Shown here: one piece after another, positions 1 through 9,114 of the stretch
Layout: every line of letters begins with the position of its first letter
How positions within the stretch are numbered: position 1 is the first letter of the stretch
Assembly (NCBI RefSeq): GCF_000337375.1
Contig: NZ_AOJG01000040.1
Location: 15,792-79,791, forward strand
DNA length: 64,000 bases
Reading direction: 5' to 3'
Source: Halorubrum lipolyticum DSM 21995
Lineage (GTDB): Archaea > Halobacteriota > Halobacteria > Halobacteriales > Haloferacaceae
The notes under the pieces: generated by a model
Database searches by the model: none
What the model saw: only the letters and a program-made list of their open reading frames with translations
What the model was told of the DNA's origin: nothing
Program-made: the position numbers and the translations under genes

Positions 1-95
1 CCGCACCTGCCATTTATAAACGATCATTTCCGTCGCTCATGTCTTTTTAAATACGATCTTGCCACCACCGATCTGCAATACTCACTCCCGCTATC
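1..95 (-). mobile_element. Partial copy (left-edge) of a dispersed MITE-like repeat
   Basis: Read on the minus strand, this stretch begins with a terminal motif containing GATAGCGGGAGTGAGTATTG (near 76-95), then ATTTAAAAAG, GAGCGACG and GTTTATAAATG. The same ordered motifs with the same spacing open the two complete copies at 25427-25723 and 45398-45879. The element continues past the window edge, so its other end cannot be seen. It lies just downstream of, and outside, the ribonucleotide reductase gene. I see no coding potential. That it is mobile is inferred from copy number and inverted ends, not from a transposase. Confidence 0.75.
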
Positions 96-122
96 TCTCA
101 CGTCCGCGTCCGCACAGATCTC

Positions 123-128
123 AAAAAA
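123..128 (-). terminator. Oligo-T terminator candidate after nrdJ
   Basis: On the minus strand a run of six T follows a GC-rich stretch about 40 bases beyond the nrdJ stop codon. Archaeal RNA polymerase terminates at T-rich runs without needing a hairpin. It lies between nrdJ and the repeat element at the left edge. Confidence 0.45.
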
Positions 129-167
129 TCCCGGCGTCAACCGCTCGTTACCGCAGGCCCGATCCGT

Positions 168-3100
168 CTAACACTCCGACCAGCCGCACGACTCGCACGT
201 CTTGCAGCCCTCGGAGTAGTAGAGGTTCATCCCGCCGCAGTCGGGACACTCGGGCGACTCGCCCGCCGCGATGAGCTCCTGCATCGCGTCGTCCGCGCCG
301 GCCGCGTCGTCGTCGGCCGCCGGACCGGGGCCGTTCGCGCTCGGGACATCGGTCGCGGCATCGGCGTCGACCGCGCCGCCGTCGGTCTGACTCGGCGGCT
401 CGGCGGCGCCCTCCACGTCGTCGAGGCTCTGCTGTTGGGGGATCCCCTTGTCGATCTCGTCGTCGAGGTAGCGGCGGAGCGCGGTGCCGATCGCGTCCGG
501 GATCGACTGGATCTGCTCGCCCTTGTCCCACGCGACCTTCGGACTCCGGGTGCCCTGCAGCTCGTCGACGATCTCCTCGGGGTCGACGCCCGAGCGGAGC
601 GCCGTCGAGATGACCTTCGCGAGCGCCTCCGTGAAGGAGTTGGTGTAGCCGCCGGAGTGGCCGATGTTCGCGAACAGCTCGAACGGGAGCCCGTTCTCGT
701 CCTCGTTGATGGTGACGTACAGCTTACCGTACCCCGTCTCGACGCGCTGGGTGACGCCGTTCAGGGAGTCGGGGCGCGGGCTGCGCTCGCTGTAGTCGAT
801 GCGGGGCTGCTCGCTGGCTTCGAGCAGGTCCGCGATCTCCGCGTCGATCGCCTGCTGGACGTCTTCGTTGTCGAGGAACGCCTCGATGCCGCCGAACACC
901 TCGCCGATCTGCTCGACGATGGCCTCGGCCGCCTCGCTCTCGTCGGCGAACTCCGTGTTCTTCGCACGCGTCGTGAGCACCTGCTTCGAGCGGGTGCCGT
1001 CGCGGTAGACGGTGACGCCCTTCCCACCGTGGTCGTAGATGTAGCGGTACACCTCTTCCATCTCCTCGGCGGTGGCGTCGTTCGGGAAGTTACACGTCTT
1101 CGAGATGGCGGAGTCGACGCCCTCCTGGCAGGCGCACTGGACCGACGCGTGCTGCTTGCCCGAGAGGTCGCCGGTGACGACGAACAGCTCGCCGATCGCG
1201 TCCGGGACCGTCTCCAGCCCGTCCACGCCGTCGAACTCGTTCGCGGCCATCTGCTCCTGCGCCTCCCGCTTGACGGCGTCGACGTCGACGTCGTTCTCCT
1301 CTAAGGTCCGCAGGAAGTAGTCGTCGAACTCGACGAGCATCTCGTCGCCCTGCACGTCGTCGGAGACGTTCTTGTAGTAGGCGACGTTGTAGATGGGCTC
1401 ACAGCCGCCGGTGGTGTTGCCGATCATCGACGTCGTGCCCGTGGGCGCGATCGTCGTCGTGTTGTGGTTGCGGATCGGGAAGCCGTCTTCCCACTCGTCG
1501 GCGTCGAGCCCGGTGTAGTGCTCGAACCACTCGCGGTACTCGGTGGGGTCCGCGTACTTCGAGTCCTCCCAGTCGTTGAACGTCCCGCGCTCCGTCGCGA
1601 GCTCGTGGGAGGTCTGTTTCGACGCGTGGTTGATGTGGGTCATCAGCTGGCGGGCGACCTCGTTGCCCTCCTCGGTGCCGTACTGGATGCCAAGCTGGAT
1701 GTACAGCTGTGCCAGCCCCATGACCCCGAGCCCGATCTTCCGCATGTCGCGGACCTTCTGCTCGATCTTCTCGACCGGGAAGTCCGACATCGTCACGACG
1801 TTCTCGAGGAAGCGAGTGCCGTAATCGATCCGCTCGTCGAACTCCTCGAAGTCGATCGCCTCCTCGAGGAACGCCGACATCGCCGCCTCCTGCGACTCGT
1901 ACTCGTCGGCGTGCTCGGCAGACCAGACGCGCCAGTCCGGGGCGTCCCGCGCCGCGAGCGTCGAGAGGTTGATGTGACCGAGGTTACAGGCCTCGTACTC
2001 CTCGAGCGGCTGCTCGCCGCAGGGGTTCGTCGCGAGGATTCTGTGGTCGGGGTTCTCCTCCACGTCGAACGAGTGTTCCTTGTTCACCCGTTCGAGGTAG
2101 ATGACGCCCGGCTCGCCGTTCTCGTGGGCGCCCTCGATCATGTCGTCCCACAGCTCCTGGGCCGGGATCGAGAGGACCTCGCCGACCTCGACGTGCTCGC
2201 CGAGGCCGAACATGTCGTAGATCTCCTTCGTCTCCGGCGTCGCGACGTGCGGCTCCTCCGTGCGCGGGTTGGTGAAGGTGAACTCCTCGTCGTTGTACAG
2301 CGCCTCCATGAAGTCGTCGGTGACGCCGACGCTGATGTTGAAGTTCGACAGGTGGCCCTCGACGGCGTTCCGGAGGTGCTCGGGCACCTTCCCGTCCTCG
2401 TCGATGAGGTCGCGGGCCTCCTCCAAGGCGTCCGCGAAGGAGTTGTGCGTGAAGTCGTCGGGGTCGTTCAGGCGCAGCGAGTGGGCCAGCGAGACGTCCT
2501 TGTTCTTCGAGTGGATGAACTGGATGACGTCCGGGTGCGAGACGCGCATGACGCCCATCTGGGCGCCGCGGCGCGCGCCGCCCTGCGCGATCGTCTCGCA
2601 CATCTGGTCGAACGTCCGCATGAACGTGATCGGGCCGGAGGCGATGCCGCCCGTCGAGCCGACGGAGTCGCCGTAGGGGCGGAGCTTCCAGAACGCGTAC
2701 CCCATGCCGCCGCCGGACTGGAACACCTCGGCCGCCTCCTTGGCGGTCTGGTGGATGTCGGTGATGTCGTCGCCGGGGGAGTCGACGAAGCAGGCGGAGA
2801 GCTGCTGGAGCTCGTCGCCCGCGTTCATCAGCGTCGGCGAGTTCGGCATGAAGGAGAGCTGCTCCATCCCGTCGCGGAAGCGGTCCGCGGTCGCCTCGAC
2901 GTGCTCGCGCACACTCTCGGGGAGCTCGGGGACGACGGTGTCGTACGCGAACTTGTTGACGTTGTGCGCGGTGAGCGTCGTCTCAGCGTTGTCCTCGGCC
3001 GTGGTCCCTGCGCCGAAGACCTCTTCGGCGAGCTCGTCGCGGCGCGGGTGGTCGGGCTTCAGCTGGTCGGGCGTGACCGTGACCTCGACGTCCTGGTTCT

Positions 3101-3320
3101 CGGCCTCGAAGACCGCCTCCGCGAGCGCGACGTTGCGCGCGACGCGGTCGAACAGCTCCTCGGGGTCTTCGATCGGCTCCCCGTCCGCGTTCTTCCGGAG
3201 GTAGCGCGCGGGCAGGATGTTGTGGTAGGCGTTGGCCGTGAGGCGCTCCTCCATCGTCTCGCCCGTGGTGCGTTTGATCGGCAGTTCGAGTTCGTCGGCG
3301 GCGACGCCGTCGCTGCTCAT
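168..3320 (-). CDS. nrdJ: Adenosylcobalamin-dependent (class II) ribonucleoside-diphosphate reductase
   Basis: The 1050-residue protein reduces ribonucleotides to deoxyribonucleotides using a B12-derived thiyl radical. The sequence shows the class II/NrdJ core: the substrate-side Cys in QLSACFVDS (Cys177), the radical-site NPCGEQPLEEYEACN (Cys434 and Cys445), and a C-terminal Cys cluster in the last 26 residues (CPDCGG, CKTCESCGWSEC) that serves as zinc/redox tail for re-reduction. An acidic Ala-rich linker precedes the tail. Many haloarchaeal nrdJ genes carry inteins; this one is uninterrupted. ATG at 3320 is the best start because a TATA-like CATATCTC lies about 30 bases upstream. It stands alone; no metal-dependent NrdB partner lies nearby, consistent with class II. 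Confidence 0.95.
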   Translation of the reverse strand: MSSDGVAADELELPIKRTTGETMEERLTANAYHNILPARYLRKNADGEPIEDPEELFDRVARNVALAEAVFEAENQDVEVTVTPDQLKPDHPRRDELAEEVFGAGTTAEDNAETTLTAHNVNKFAYDTVVPELPESVREHVEATADRFRDGMEQLSFMPNSPTLMNAGDELQQLSACFVDSPGDDITDIHQTAKEAAEVFQSGGGMGYAFWKLRPYGDSVGSTGGIASGPITFMRTFDQMCETIAQGGARRGAQMGVMRVSHPDVIQFIHSKNKDVSLAHSLRLNDPDDFTHNSFADALEEARDLIDEDGKVPEHLRNAVEGHLSNFNISVGVTDDFMEALYNDEEFTFTNPRTEEPHVATPETKEIYDMFGLGEHVEVGEVLSIPAQELWDDMIEGAHENGEPGVIYLERVNKEHSFDVEENPDHRILATNPCGEQPLEEYEACNLGHINLSTLAARDAPDWRVWSAEHADEYESQEAAMSAFLEEAIDFEEFDERIDYGTRFLENVVTMSDFPVEKIEQKVRDMRKIGLGVMGLAQLYIQLGIQYGTEEGNEVARQLMTHINHASKQTSHELATERGTFNDWEDSKYADPTEYREWFEHYTGLDADEWEDGFPIRNHNTTTIAPTGTTSMIGNTTGGCEPIYNVAYYKNVSDDVQGDEMLVEFDDYFLRTLEENDVDVDAVKREAQEQMAANEFDGVDGLETVPDAIGELFVVTGDLSGKQHASVQCACQEGVDSAISKTCNFPNDATAEEMEEVYRYIYDHGGKGVTVYRDGTRSKQVLTTRAKNTEFADESEAAEAIVEQIGEVFGGIEAFLDNEDVQQAIDAEIADLLEASEQPRIDYSERSPRPDSLNGVTQRVETGYGKLYVTINEDENGLPFELFANIGHSGGYTNSFTEALAKVISTALRSGVDPEEIVDELQGTRSPKVAWDKGEQIQSIPDAIGTALRRYLDDEIDKGIPQQQSLDDVEGAAEPPSQTDGGAVDADAATDVPSANGPGPAADDDAAGADDAMQELIAAGESPECPDCGGMNLYYSEGCKTCESCGWSEC

Positions 3321-3772
3321 TCGACGGCCACCCCGCTGGGTCGGTGTGAGATATGGATCATCTGTAGTGTTGGTGTACTAGCGAGGCGGGCCCTTGTACG
3401 TTCGGATGTTCGGACCCGACAGCGTTCATGTACGATTCGTTATGCAAGTTCGTTCCGCGCGTCTGACGCCGGATTTCGGTACGTCGGCAAGGAACGGACT
3501 CCGGACACATAAGCGTAGCTAGACCGGAGTGAAACTGAACCGTGCTCGAGAAAAGCGCGACAGGACGGCGTCTTCCCACCGGAACAGAAGGGGGGTTGTT
3601 TCCCGAGAAGTTTCGCGGTAACGGAGTCCGTCGGCGGCCTCGCCGCGGCCACTCCGGTGATCGATCGTCTGGCTTCACGGCAGTTCTCGCCACAAACCTA
3701 TCAGAATCACAGAACCGGATCGGTCGGTCTCGTCCCCACAAGCTTATGCCCGGCCTCGCCGTGGCCCCGGAC
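3321..3772. other. Gene-free stretch between nrdJ and a small membrane protein gene
   Basis: About 450 bases hold the two divergent promoters. On the minus side a TATA-like element lies near 3348-3356; on the plus side AAGCTTATG at 3739-3747 sits about 26-34 bases before ATG 3773. Open frames here have no recognisable domain and read through repetitive basic codons, so I do not call a gene. I see no tRNA or clear hairpin. Confidence 0.5.
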
Positions 3773-3985
3773 ATGACCGCTTCGCTCGCCGCCTTGGCAT
3801 CGTCGCTTCCCGTGCAGGCCGGACTCCTCGCCAGTCAACCGGGGCAACTGCTCGTCGCGCTCGTCGCCGTCGCCATCATCATCGTCGTCGGGAAGTTCGT
3901 GTTGAAGCTCGCGTGGCGGCTCGTCACGATCGGGATCGTCGTCGTCGCCGCGTTCTTCCTGCTGTCGACGGCGGGACTCATCTAA
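3773..3985 (+). CDS. Small hydrophobic membrane protein, function unknown
   Basis: This 70-residue protein begins with a mildly hydrophobic stretch and continues with two adjacent predicted membrane segments, roughly residues 25-42 (LLVALVAVAIIIVVG) and 50-68 (LVTIGIVVVAAFFLLSTAG), separated by a short basic KFVLKLAWR loop. The basic loop suggests that it faces the cytoplasm. I chose ATG 3773 because the TATA-like AAGCTTATG lies 26-34 bases upstream, fitting a leaderless transcript; ATG 3746 would lie inside that promoter. It is convergent with the cdc48 gene, only 31 bases away. I do not recognise a family. Confidence 0.7.
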   Translation: MTASLAALASSLPVQAGLLASQPGQLLVALVAVAIIIVVGKFVLKLAWRLVTIGIVVVAAFFLLSTAGLI

Positions 3986-4016
3986 AAAACGCGGCTCCGA
4001 CGACCCGGCGTTCCGA

Positions 4017-6284
4017 CTACTGGAACGCGGTGCCGGGCTCGGTCTCCGCGCGGTCGACCTCCGACCGCCGGAACTGCTTTTCGATCTCCTCGTAGCGCTC
4101 GCGCGTCTCGGGGGTGACGCTCGGGTTCACCTCGTCGAGCGCGTCCTCGAAGTGCTGCATCGTCACGCGGACGTTCCCCACGGACTCGCCCACCTCCTCG
4201 CGCGACACGCTGCCGATGAACTCCCGGGAGGCGTTCATCGACGCCTCGCGGGCCACCGCCTCGATGTCGGCGCCGACGTACCCCTCGGTCTTCCGGGCGA
4301 TCGCGTCGAGGTCGACGTCGTCGGCCAGCGGCTTGTCCCGAGTGTGGACCTCCAGGATCTTCCGGCGCGCGTCCTCGTCCGGTACGGGGACGTGCACGTG
4401 GCGGTCCAGCCGGCCGGGCCGGAGCAGCGCCGAGTCGATCAGGTCCGGGCGGTTCGTCGTCGCGATGACGACCACGTCCTCCAGCGACTCGAGCCCGTCG
4501 AGCTCCGTCAGCAGCTGGGAGACGACGCGCTCGCCGACGCCGGAGTCGCCGGAGTTCTTGCCGCGCTCGGTCGCGATCGAGTCGATCTCGTCGAAGAACA
4601 CGATCGTCGGCGCGTTCTCGCGGGCCTTGCTGAACACCTCGCGGACGCCCTTCTCGGACTCGCCCACGAACTTGTTCAGCAGCTCCGGCCCCTTGATCGA
4701 GATGAAGTTCGACTCCGCCTCGTTGGCGACGGCCTTCGCGAGCAGGGTCTTCCCCGTGCCCGGCGGACCGTACATCAGCACGCCCTTGGCGGCCTGCATG
4801 TCGAGCTCCTCGAACACCTCGGGGTACTCCAGCGGCCACTGGATCGTCTCGCGGAGCCGCTCTTTGGTCTCTTCCAGGCCGCCGACCTGGTCCCAGCTCA
4901 CGTCGGGGACCTCGACGAACACCTCGCGGAGCGCGGAGGGCTCGATCCCCTTCATCGCCTCCTTGAAGTCGGACTCCGTGACCTGGATGGAGTTCAGCAC
5001 GTCGGCGTCGATCTCGTCGCTCTCGAGGTCGATCTCGGGGCGGATGCGCCGCAGCGCGTGCATCGCCGACTCCTTCGCCAGCGACTCCAGGTCCGCGCCG
5101 ACGAAGCCGTGGGTGTTGTCGGCGTACTCGTCCAAGTCGATCTCGTCGACCAGCGGCATGTTCCGCGTGTGGACCTGCAGGATCTCCTTGCGGCCGTCGC
5201 GGTCGGGGACGCCGACCTCGATCTCGCGGTCGAACCGGCCGCCGCGCCGGAGCGCGGGGTCGATGGCGTCGACGCGGTTCGTCGCCCCGATGACGACGAC
5301 CTCGCCGCGCTCCTCGAGCCCGTCCATCAGCGAGAGCAGCTGGGCCACGACGCGGCGCTCCACGTCGCCGCCGGCGTCCTCGCGCTTGGGCGCGATCGAG
5401 TCGAGCTCGTCCATGAAGATGATCGCGGGCGACTCCTCGGACGCCTCCTCGAACACTTCACGGAGCTTCTCCTCCGACTCGCCGTAGTACTTCGACATGA
5501 TCTCCGGGCCGGAGATCGTGTGGAAGTTCGCGTCGATCTCGTTGGCGACGGCCTTCGCGATCAGCGTCTTCCCGGTGCCCGGCGGCCCGTGGAGCAGAAC
5601 GCCCTTCGGCGGGTCGATGCCGAGCCGCTTGAACAGCTCCGGGTGCCGCATCGGCAGCTCGATCATCTCGCGGACCTGTTCGAGCTCGCTGTCGAGCCCG
5701 CCGATGTCCTCGTAGGTCACGTCGGGGCCCTCGCCCGAGCCGTCGCCCCCGTCGCTCCGGTCGGCCAGCTCCTCGGCGGGGACCTCCGAGATCTCGATCT
5801 CGGTGTCGTCGGTGATGACGACGGTCCCCGAGGGAGTCGTCGAGGCGACCTTCATCGGCACCGCCTGCGACTGCCCGCCCATCAGGCCGAAGCCCATCGA
5901 CGTGCGGATCGTCTGCCCCTCGGTCACCGGCTGGCCGGAGAGCTTGTCGCGGATGAACGGCGCGATCTGTCCGCGGACGCGGAGCTGGCTCGGGAACGCG
6001 ATCGTCACCGACTCGGCCCGCGAGACGTCGACCGACTCGACGGTCACGCGGTCGTCGATCCCGACGTCGGCCTCCTGGCGGAGCCGGCCGTCGATGCGCA
6101 CGACGCCGGTCCCGTCGTCCTCGGGGTAGCCGGGCCAGACGCGCGCGATCGCGGCGCCGTCCTGTCCCTCGACGCGGACGATGTCCCCGCCGGAGAGCCC
6201 GAGCTCCTCGGCCGCGACGCGGTCGATCGCCGCGAGGCGACGCCCGGCGTCCTTCTGCTTGAGGGGCCTGACCGTGAGTTTCAT
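4017..6284 (-). CDS. cdc48: Cdc48/p97-type AAA+ ATPase (CdcH)
   Basis: The 755-residue archaeal Cdc48 is a hexameric unfoldase that extracts or unfolds proteins for the proteasome. The N-terminal double-psi-barrel and four-stranded domain span roughly residues 1-180. AAA D1 has Walker A GPPGTGKT at 233-240 and Walker [10 protein letters not shown] near 288-296. AAA D2 has Walker A at 506-513 and Walker [10 protein letters not shown] near 561-569. The C-terminus ends EPGTAFQ without an obvious hydrophobic HbYX tail. ATG 6284 is chosen because the N-terminal [10 protein letters not shown] matches the family and the codon overlaps the upstream Hsp20-like gene's TGA as ATGA. The two genes therefore form a coupled operon. 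Confidence 0.95.
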   Translation of the reverse strand: MKLTVRPLKQKDAGRRLAAIDRVAAEELGLSGGDIVRVEGQDGAAIARVWPGYPEDDGTGVVRIDGRLRQEADVGIDDRVTVESVDVSRAESVTIAFPSQLRVRGQIAPFIRDKLSGQPVTEGQTIRTSMGFGLMGGQSQAVPMKVASTTPSGTVVITDDTEIEISEVPAEELADRSDGGDGSGEGPDVTYEDIGGLDSELEQVREMIELPMRHPELFKRLGIDPPKGVLLHGPPGTGKTLIAKAVANEIDANFHTISGPEIMSKYYGESEEKLREVFEEASEESPAIIFMDELDSIAPKREDAGGDVERRVVAQLLSLMDGLEERGEVVVIGATNRVDAIDPALRRGGRFDREIEVGVPDRDGRKEILQVHTRNMPLVDEIDLDEYADNTHGFVGADLESLAKESAMHALRRIRPEIDLESDEIDADVLNSIQVTESDFKEAMKGIEPSALREVFVEVPDVSWDQVGGLEETKERLRETIQWPLEYPEVFEELDMQAAKGVLMYGPPGTGKTLLAKAVANEAESNFISIKGPELLNKFVGESEKGVREVFSKARENAPTIVFFDEIDSIATERGKNSGDSGVGERVVSQLLTELDGLESLEDVVVIATTNRPDLIDSALLRPGRLDRHVHVPVPDEDARRKILEVHTRDKPLADDVDLDAIARKTEGYVGADIEAVAREASMNASREFIGSVSREEVGESVGNVRVTMQHFEDALDEVNPSVTPETRERYEEIEKQFRRSEVDRAETEPGTAFQ

Positions 6285-6532
6285 CGCTGGCCCTCCACGG
6301 TGACCACGCCGTTCTCGACGGTGACCGAGTCGGCGTCGCCCGGGAGCTCGAACTCCGACTCGACCGGCTCGCCGTCGCCTTCGATCACGACGATCGCGGT
6401 CTCGCCGACGGTGTCGACGGAGACGTCCTCGGCGTCGGCGCCCAGATCGGCGGCGACGATCCACCCGTCCTCGTACTCGAACCGGCGGAGCAGCGGACCG
6501 TCGCCGGTCGATCGGGTCTGTTGGTGATTCAT
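6281..6532 (-). CDS. Small Hsp20-like protein coupled to Cdc48 (DUF7127-type)
   Basis: The 83-residue protein has an alternating beta pattern reminiscent of the alpha-crystallin core ([20 protein letters not shown], then [10 protein letters not shown], and a final [15 protein letters not shown] strand). It lacks the full Hsp20 domain length and the I-x-I tail. Its TGA overlaps the ATG of cdc48, so translation is probably coupled. A palindromic TATA element TATTTAAATA lies about 26-35 bases upstream, with an inverted repeat between it and the start codon. I recall haloarchaeal annotation as DUF7127. A role as an adaptor or small chaperone for Cdc48 is inference from context only. Confidence 0.8.
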   Translation of the reverse strand: MNHQQTRSTGDGPLLRRFEYEDGWIVAADLGADAEDVSVDTVGETAIVVIEGDGEPVESEFELPGDADSVTVENGVVTVEGQR

Positions 6533-6533
6533 G

Positions 6534-6567
6534 CTAACTACAAGTTAGGCGCGAGAGTATTTAAATA
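6534..6567 (-). promoter_or_regulatory. Promoter and operator-like dyad of the Hsp20-like/cdc48 operon
   Basis: TATTTAAATA at 6558-6567 is a strong palindromic TATA box for the minus strand, placing the start of transcription next to ATG 6532. CTAAC-TACAA-GTTAG at 6534-6548 is a perfect 5-bp inverted repeat lying between the TATA box and the start codon, where a repressor would block initiation. No regulator gene is visible nearby. Confidence 0.55.
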
Positions 6568-6755
6568 TATCGCTAAAAACCGCATGACGTGAGATATTAC
6601 GGGCGCATCGGTAGTGTTGCGGTTCGGGGTCGTCGACGCCCGGATCCGTCTGCCGATCCGCGTCCGGTGGCGGGGCCGTCCGCCGTCGGATCGCCCGTCC
6701 GCGACGGCGCCGCCGCCCGCCGGACGTTTATGAACTCCCGCGCGGGAGAACGGGT

Positions 6756-7598
6756 ATGAAGCGGGTCACGCACCACGGCCGCGACACGGCCTACCGGGTC
6801 TCCGACCGCGGCGGCGACGGACCGACGGTCTGTCTCGTGCACGGGAGCGGCGGGAGCAAGGACGTCTGGAAGGCGCAGGCACGCCTGAGCGACCGCTTTC
6901 CGGTCGTCGCGCTCGATCTGTCGGGCCACGGCGACAGCGACGACATCGACGGCGGGGATGTCGCCGGCGACGACAGCGGCGGCGACGGTAGCGACGACAG
7001 CGACGACAGCACGGACGGCCCCGCCGGAACCGACGCGCTCGACGCGTACGCGGACGACGTGGTCGCCGTCGCCGAGGCGACGGGCGCGACCGTTCTCTGT
7101 GGCAACTCGCTGGGCGGGGCCGCGGCCCTGCGGGTCGCCTTGGCGCGCGACCTCGCGCTCGACGGCCTCGTCCTCGCGGGCACGGGCGCGAAGCTCGCCG
7201 TCGCCGAGCCTCTCCGCGACGCGCTCGCGACCGATTTCGACCGGGCGATCGACCTGCTCCACGAGCCCGACCGGCTGTTCCACGACGCGCCGCCGGAGTA
7301 CGTCGAGCTGTCGCGCGCCGGAATGCGCGAGTGCGGGCGCGCCGTCACCGAGCGCGACTTCCGCACCTGCCACGCCTTCGACGTCCGCGACCGGCTCGGC
7401 GAGATCGCGGTCCCGTCGCTCGCGGTCGTCGGCGAGCACGACGCGCTCACGCCCGTGGCGTATCACGACTACCTCGCGGACCGGATCGACGACTGCGAGC
7501 GCGCGGTCATCGAGGACGCCGCGCACCTCGCGATGCTCGAACGGCCGACCGCGTTCAACGCGGCGCTGGCGGCGTTCTGCTCGCGGATCTCGGGGTAA
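6756..7598 (+). CDS. Alpha/beta hydrolase fold protein
   Basis: The 280-residue cytoplasmic hydrolase has the usual elements: the oxyanion-side VHGSGGSKDVW near residues 28-38, the nucleophile elbow GNSLGG (Ser118), an acid in VGEHDALTP near residue 232, and a catalytic His in EDAAHLAMLE near residue 263. Residues about 62-92 form an Asp/Gly/Ser-rich low-complexity insert (GDDSGGDGSDDSDDS), a surface loop probably added by codon-repeat expansion. The substrate cannot be deduced. TATA-like CGTTTATGAAC at 6724-6734 fits a leaderless start at ATG 6756. It stands alone as a single gene. Confidence 0.85.
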   Translation: MKRVTHHGRDTAYRVSDRGGDGPTVCLVHGSGGSKDVWKAQARLSDRFPVVALDLSGHGDSDDIDGGDVAGDDSGGDGSDDSDDSTDGPAGTDALDAYADDVVAVAEATGATVLCGNSLGGAAALRVALARDLALDGLVLAGTGAKLAVAEPLRDALATDFDRAIDLLHEPDRLFHDAPPEYVELSRAGMRECGRAVTERDFRTCHAFDVRDRLGEIAVPSLAVVGEHDALTPVAYHDYLADRIDDCERAVIEDAAHLAMLERPTAFNAALAAFCSRISG

Positions 7599-7899
7599 GC
7601 CGGGGAGTCCGGCGTCGCGCGACCGAGGCGGCGCTCGTCGTCGCTACGGTTTAAAAGGATACGGCGAGCGAAGCGGTCGTCCGGGGAGCGCCCCGGGACG
7701 GAGACGCGGCCTGTGCCTGGAAGCCGTCTGGACAGAACTCGACGCGATACCTCTCGATCGTCGATTGGCGTCGGTCTCGGTCTCGGATGTCGTCCGTACT
7801 CACCTCGTGTTATACGTTAACACAGCACTGTACTTAAATCGTTCGGCGCCCCGCCGACCGCCGGCACCATTTTTAAACACCGGCCGCGATCGGTGGCCA
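7599..7899 (+). other. Intergenic region with promoter, hairpin and dyad; possible small RNA
   Basis: A TATA-like GGTTTAAAAGG lies at 7648-7658. About 25 bases on, the perfect hairpin CCGGGG-AGCG-CCCCGG occupies 7681-7696. Farther along is the 17-base dyad GTGTTA-TACGT-TAACAC at 7807-7823, then TACTTAAATC near 7831-7840. TTTTTAAAC near 7870-7877 is the likely TATA box of the gene at 7900. No protein-coding frame is convincing. A small RNA starting near 7680 is possible but unproven. Confidence 0.4.
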
Positions 7900-8625
7900 A
7901 TGGACGGCTCCGGTTTCGACGGCGGTTCCGACCGTTCCGGGTCCCACGAGGGCGACACCGGTTCCGGGTCCGGGTCCCGCGAGGGCGACACCGGTTCCGA
8001 CGCCCCGACGCACGGCCCCGCGGACCCGGACATCAACGACCTGCTCGCGAAGCTCGACGCCCTGAGCGACACCGTCGACGAGGGACACGAGCGCGAGAAG
8101 GTGCGGCAGACCATCTCGCTCGTCGAGCGGATGCCCGGCAGCTCGGCGTTCACGACGCGGATCACGAAGTACACCTCCCGCGACATGGCCGAGGCGTTCG
8201 TGGGCTCGGTCCTCTTCGCGCTGCCGCTGCTCGTCGAGGGGGGCGTCTTCGAGATCGCGACGTGGTTCGCCGCGGTGACGCCGGGCGGCGTGCCGGTCTT
8301 CCTGCTCGCGCACGTGGGGTTCGTGCTGGTCATGACCGCCGGGCTGCTGTACTTCGCCGACTTCCGGCAGATCGAGATCAGCCACCCGATACTCGGCGTC
8401 GTCCCGCGGCGCTACGCCGGGACCCTGCTCGTCTCCCTCGTCACGTCCGCGTTCATGCTGTCCCTCTGGGGCCGGCTCCACGAGGGGGATCCCACCGCGC
8501 TCGAACGGGTCTCTCGCGTGGCGGTCGTCTGGTCGGCCGCCGCGTTCGGCGCCGGGCTCGGCGACATCCTCCCGGGCGAGTCACAGGGCGCGGACCTCAG
8601 CGAGATCGACCTCGATTTCGACTGA
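7900..8625 (+). CDS. DUF2391-type integral membrane protein
   Basis: The 241-residue protein has an N-terminal hydrophilic tail made of two near-identical Gly/Ser/Asp-rich blocks (EGDTGSGSGS, EGDTGSDAP), then a conserved helical region (DINDLLAKLDALSDTVDEG). About four membrane segments follow between residues 100 and 225, including AEAFVGSVLFALPLLVEGG, FLLAHVGFVLVMTAGLLYF and YAGTLLVSLVTSAFMLSLWG. It resembles the DUF2391 (TIGR02587-like) membrane family, function unknown. ATG 7900 is 25 bases downstream of TTTTTAAAC, supporting this start. A longer upstream reading frame has no conserved content. Confidence 0.8.
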   Translation: MDGSGFDGGSDRSGSHEGDTGSGSGSREGDTGSDAPTHGPADPDINDLLAKLDALSDTVDEGHEREKVRQTISLVERMPGSSAFTTRITKYTSRDMAEAFVGSVLFALPLLVEGGVFEIATWFAAVTPGGVPVFLLAHVGFVLVMTAGLLYFADFRQIEISHPILGVVPRRYAGTLLVSLVTSAFMLSLWGRLHEGDPTALERVSRVAVVWSAAAFGAGLGDILPGESQGADLSEIDLDFD

Positions 8626-8691
8626 GCCGGCCCGATCGGACCCGTTCGCCCTTTCCACACCTTTTTCGCCGCGGCGACCGTACCCGTGTGC

Positions 8692-9111
8692 ATGTCAGCG
8701 TTACGCGACGCGCTCCGGGATCTCCCGGACGCGGTGTTTGCGGACCTGCTCGAATCCGACGAGGGCTACGTGCTCGTCGTCGACCTCCCGGGCGCCACCG
8801 CCGAGACCACCGAGGTCCTCGCGGAGGACGGCCGGATCGTCATCGAGGGGCGCCGGGAGAAGGGGGTGCCCGAGGGGTTCCGCTACGTGCGCGAGGACCG
8901 GCCGCTGTTCCTCGACGCGGAGCTTCCCCTCCCGGGCGACGCCGACGGCAGCGGCGCCGACGCCGAGATGGACCGCGGGGTCCTCGAAGTGACGATCCCC
9001 AAGCGGACCGACGGCGCCTCCCGCACGATCCCGGTCGACGAGGCGGACGGCGGCGTCGACGCCGGCTCCGACGCGGATACCGACGAGGCGGCCGGCGACG
9101 GCACCGCCTGA
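8692..9111 (+). CDS. Hsp20/alpha-crystallin family small heat shock protein
   Basis: The 139-residue protein carries a shortened alpha-crystallin domain at about residues 18-105, with recognisable strands (YVLVVDLPGATAETTEVLA, GRIVIEGRREK, RPLFLDAELPLPGDAD) and the closing GVLEVTIPKR motif. The C-terminal 30 residues are an acidic Asp/Ala tail. It should bind unfolding proteins and prevent aggregation. ATG 8692 is preferred to the GTG two codons earlier. The stop is followed within three bases by the GTG of the UbiB-type kinase gene, so the two are likely co-transcribed. Confidence 0.85.
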   Translation: MSALRDALRDLPDAVFADLLESDEGYVLVVDLPGATAETTEVLAEDGRIVIEGRREKGVPEGFRYVREDRPLFLDAELPLPGDADGSGADAEMDRGVLEVTIPKRTDGASRTIPVDEADGGVDAGSDADTDEAAGDGTA

Positions 9112-9114
9112 CGG

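Noticed and set aside
1464-3512. Long open frame on the plus strand opposite nrdJ
   Set aside because: It is rich in Leu, Val and Arg with no domain, and mirrors nrdJ codons. In very GC-rich DNA the antisense frame of an acidic protein stays open by chance.
4152-6527. 791-codon open frame opposite cdc48
   Set aside because: It encodes a His/Arg/Asp/Val-rich sequence with no fold or family signal, whereas the minus strand has a perfect Cdc48.
7599-7899. tRNA or RNase P RNA gene in this gap
   Set aside because: No cloverleaf, T-loop GGTTCGA or conserved RNase P core could be found; only a hairpin and a dyad are visible.
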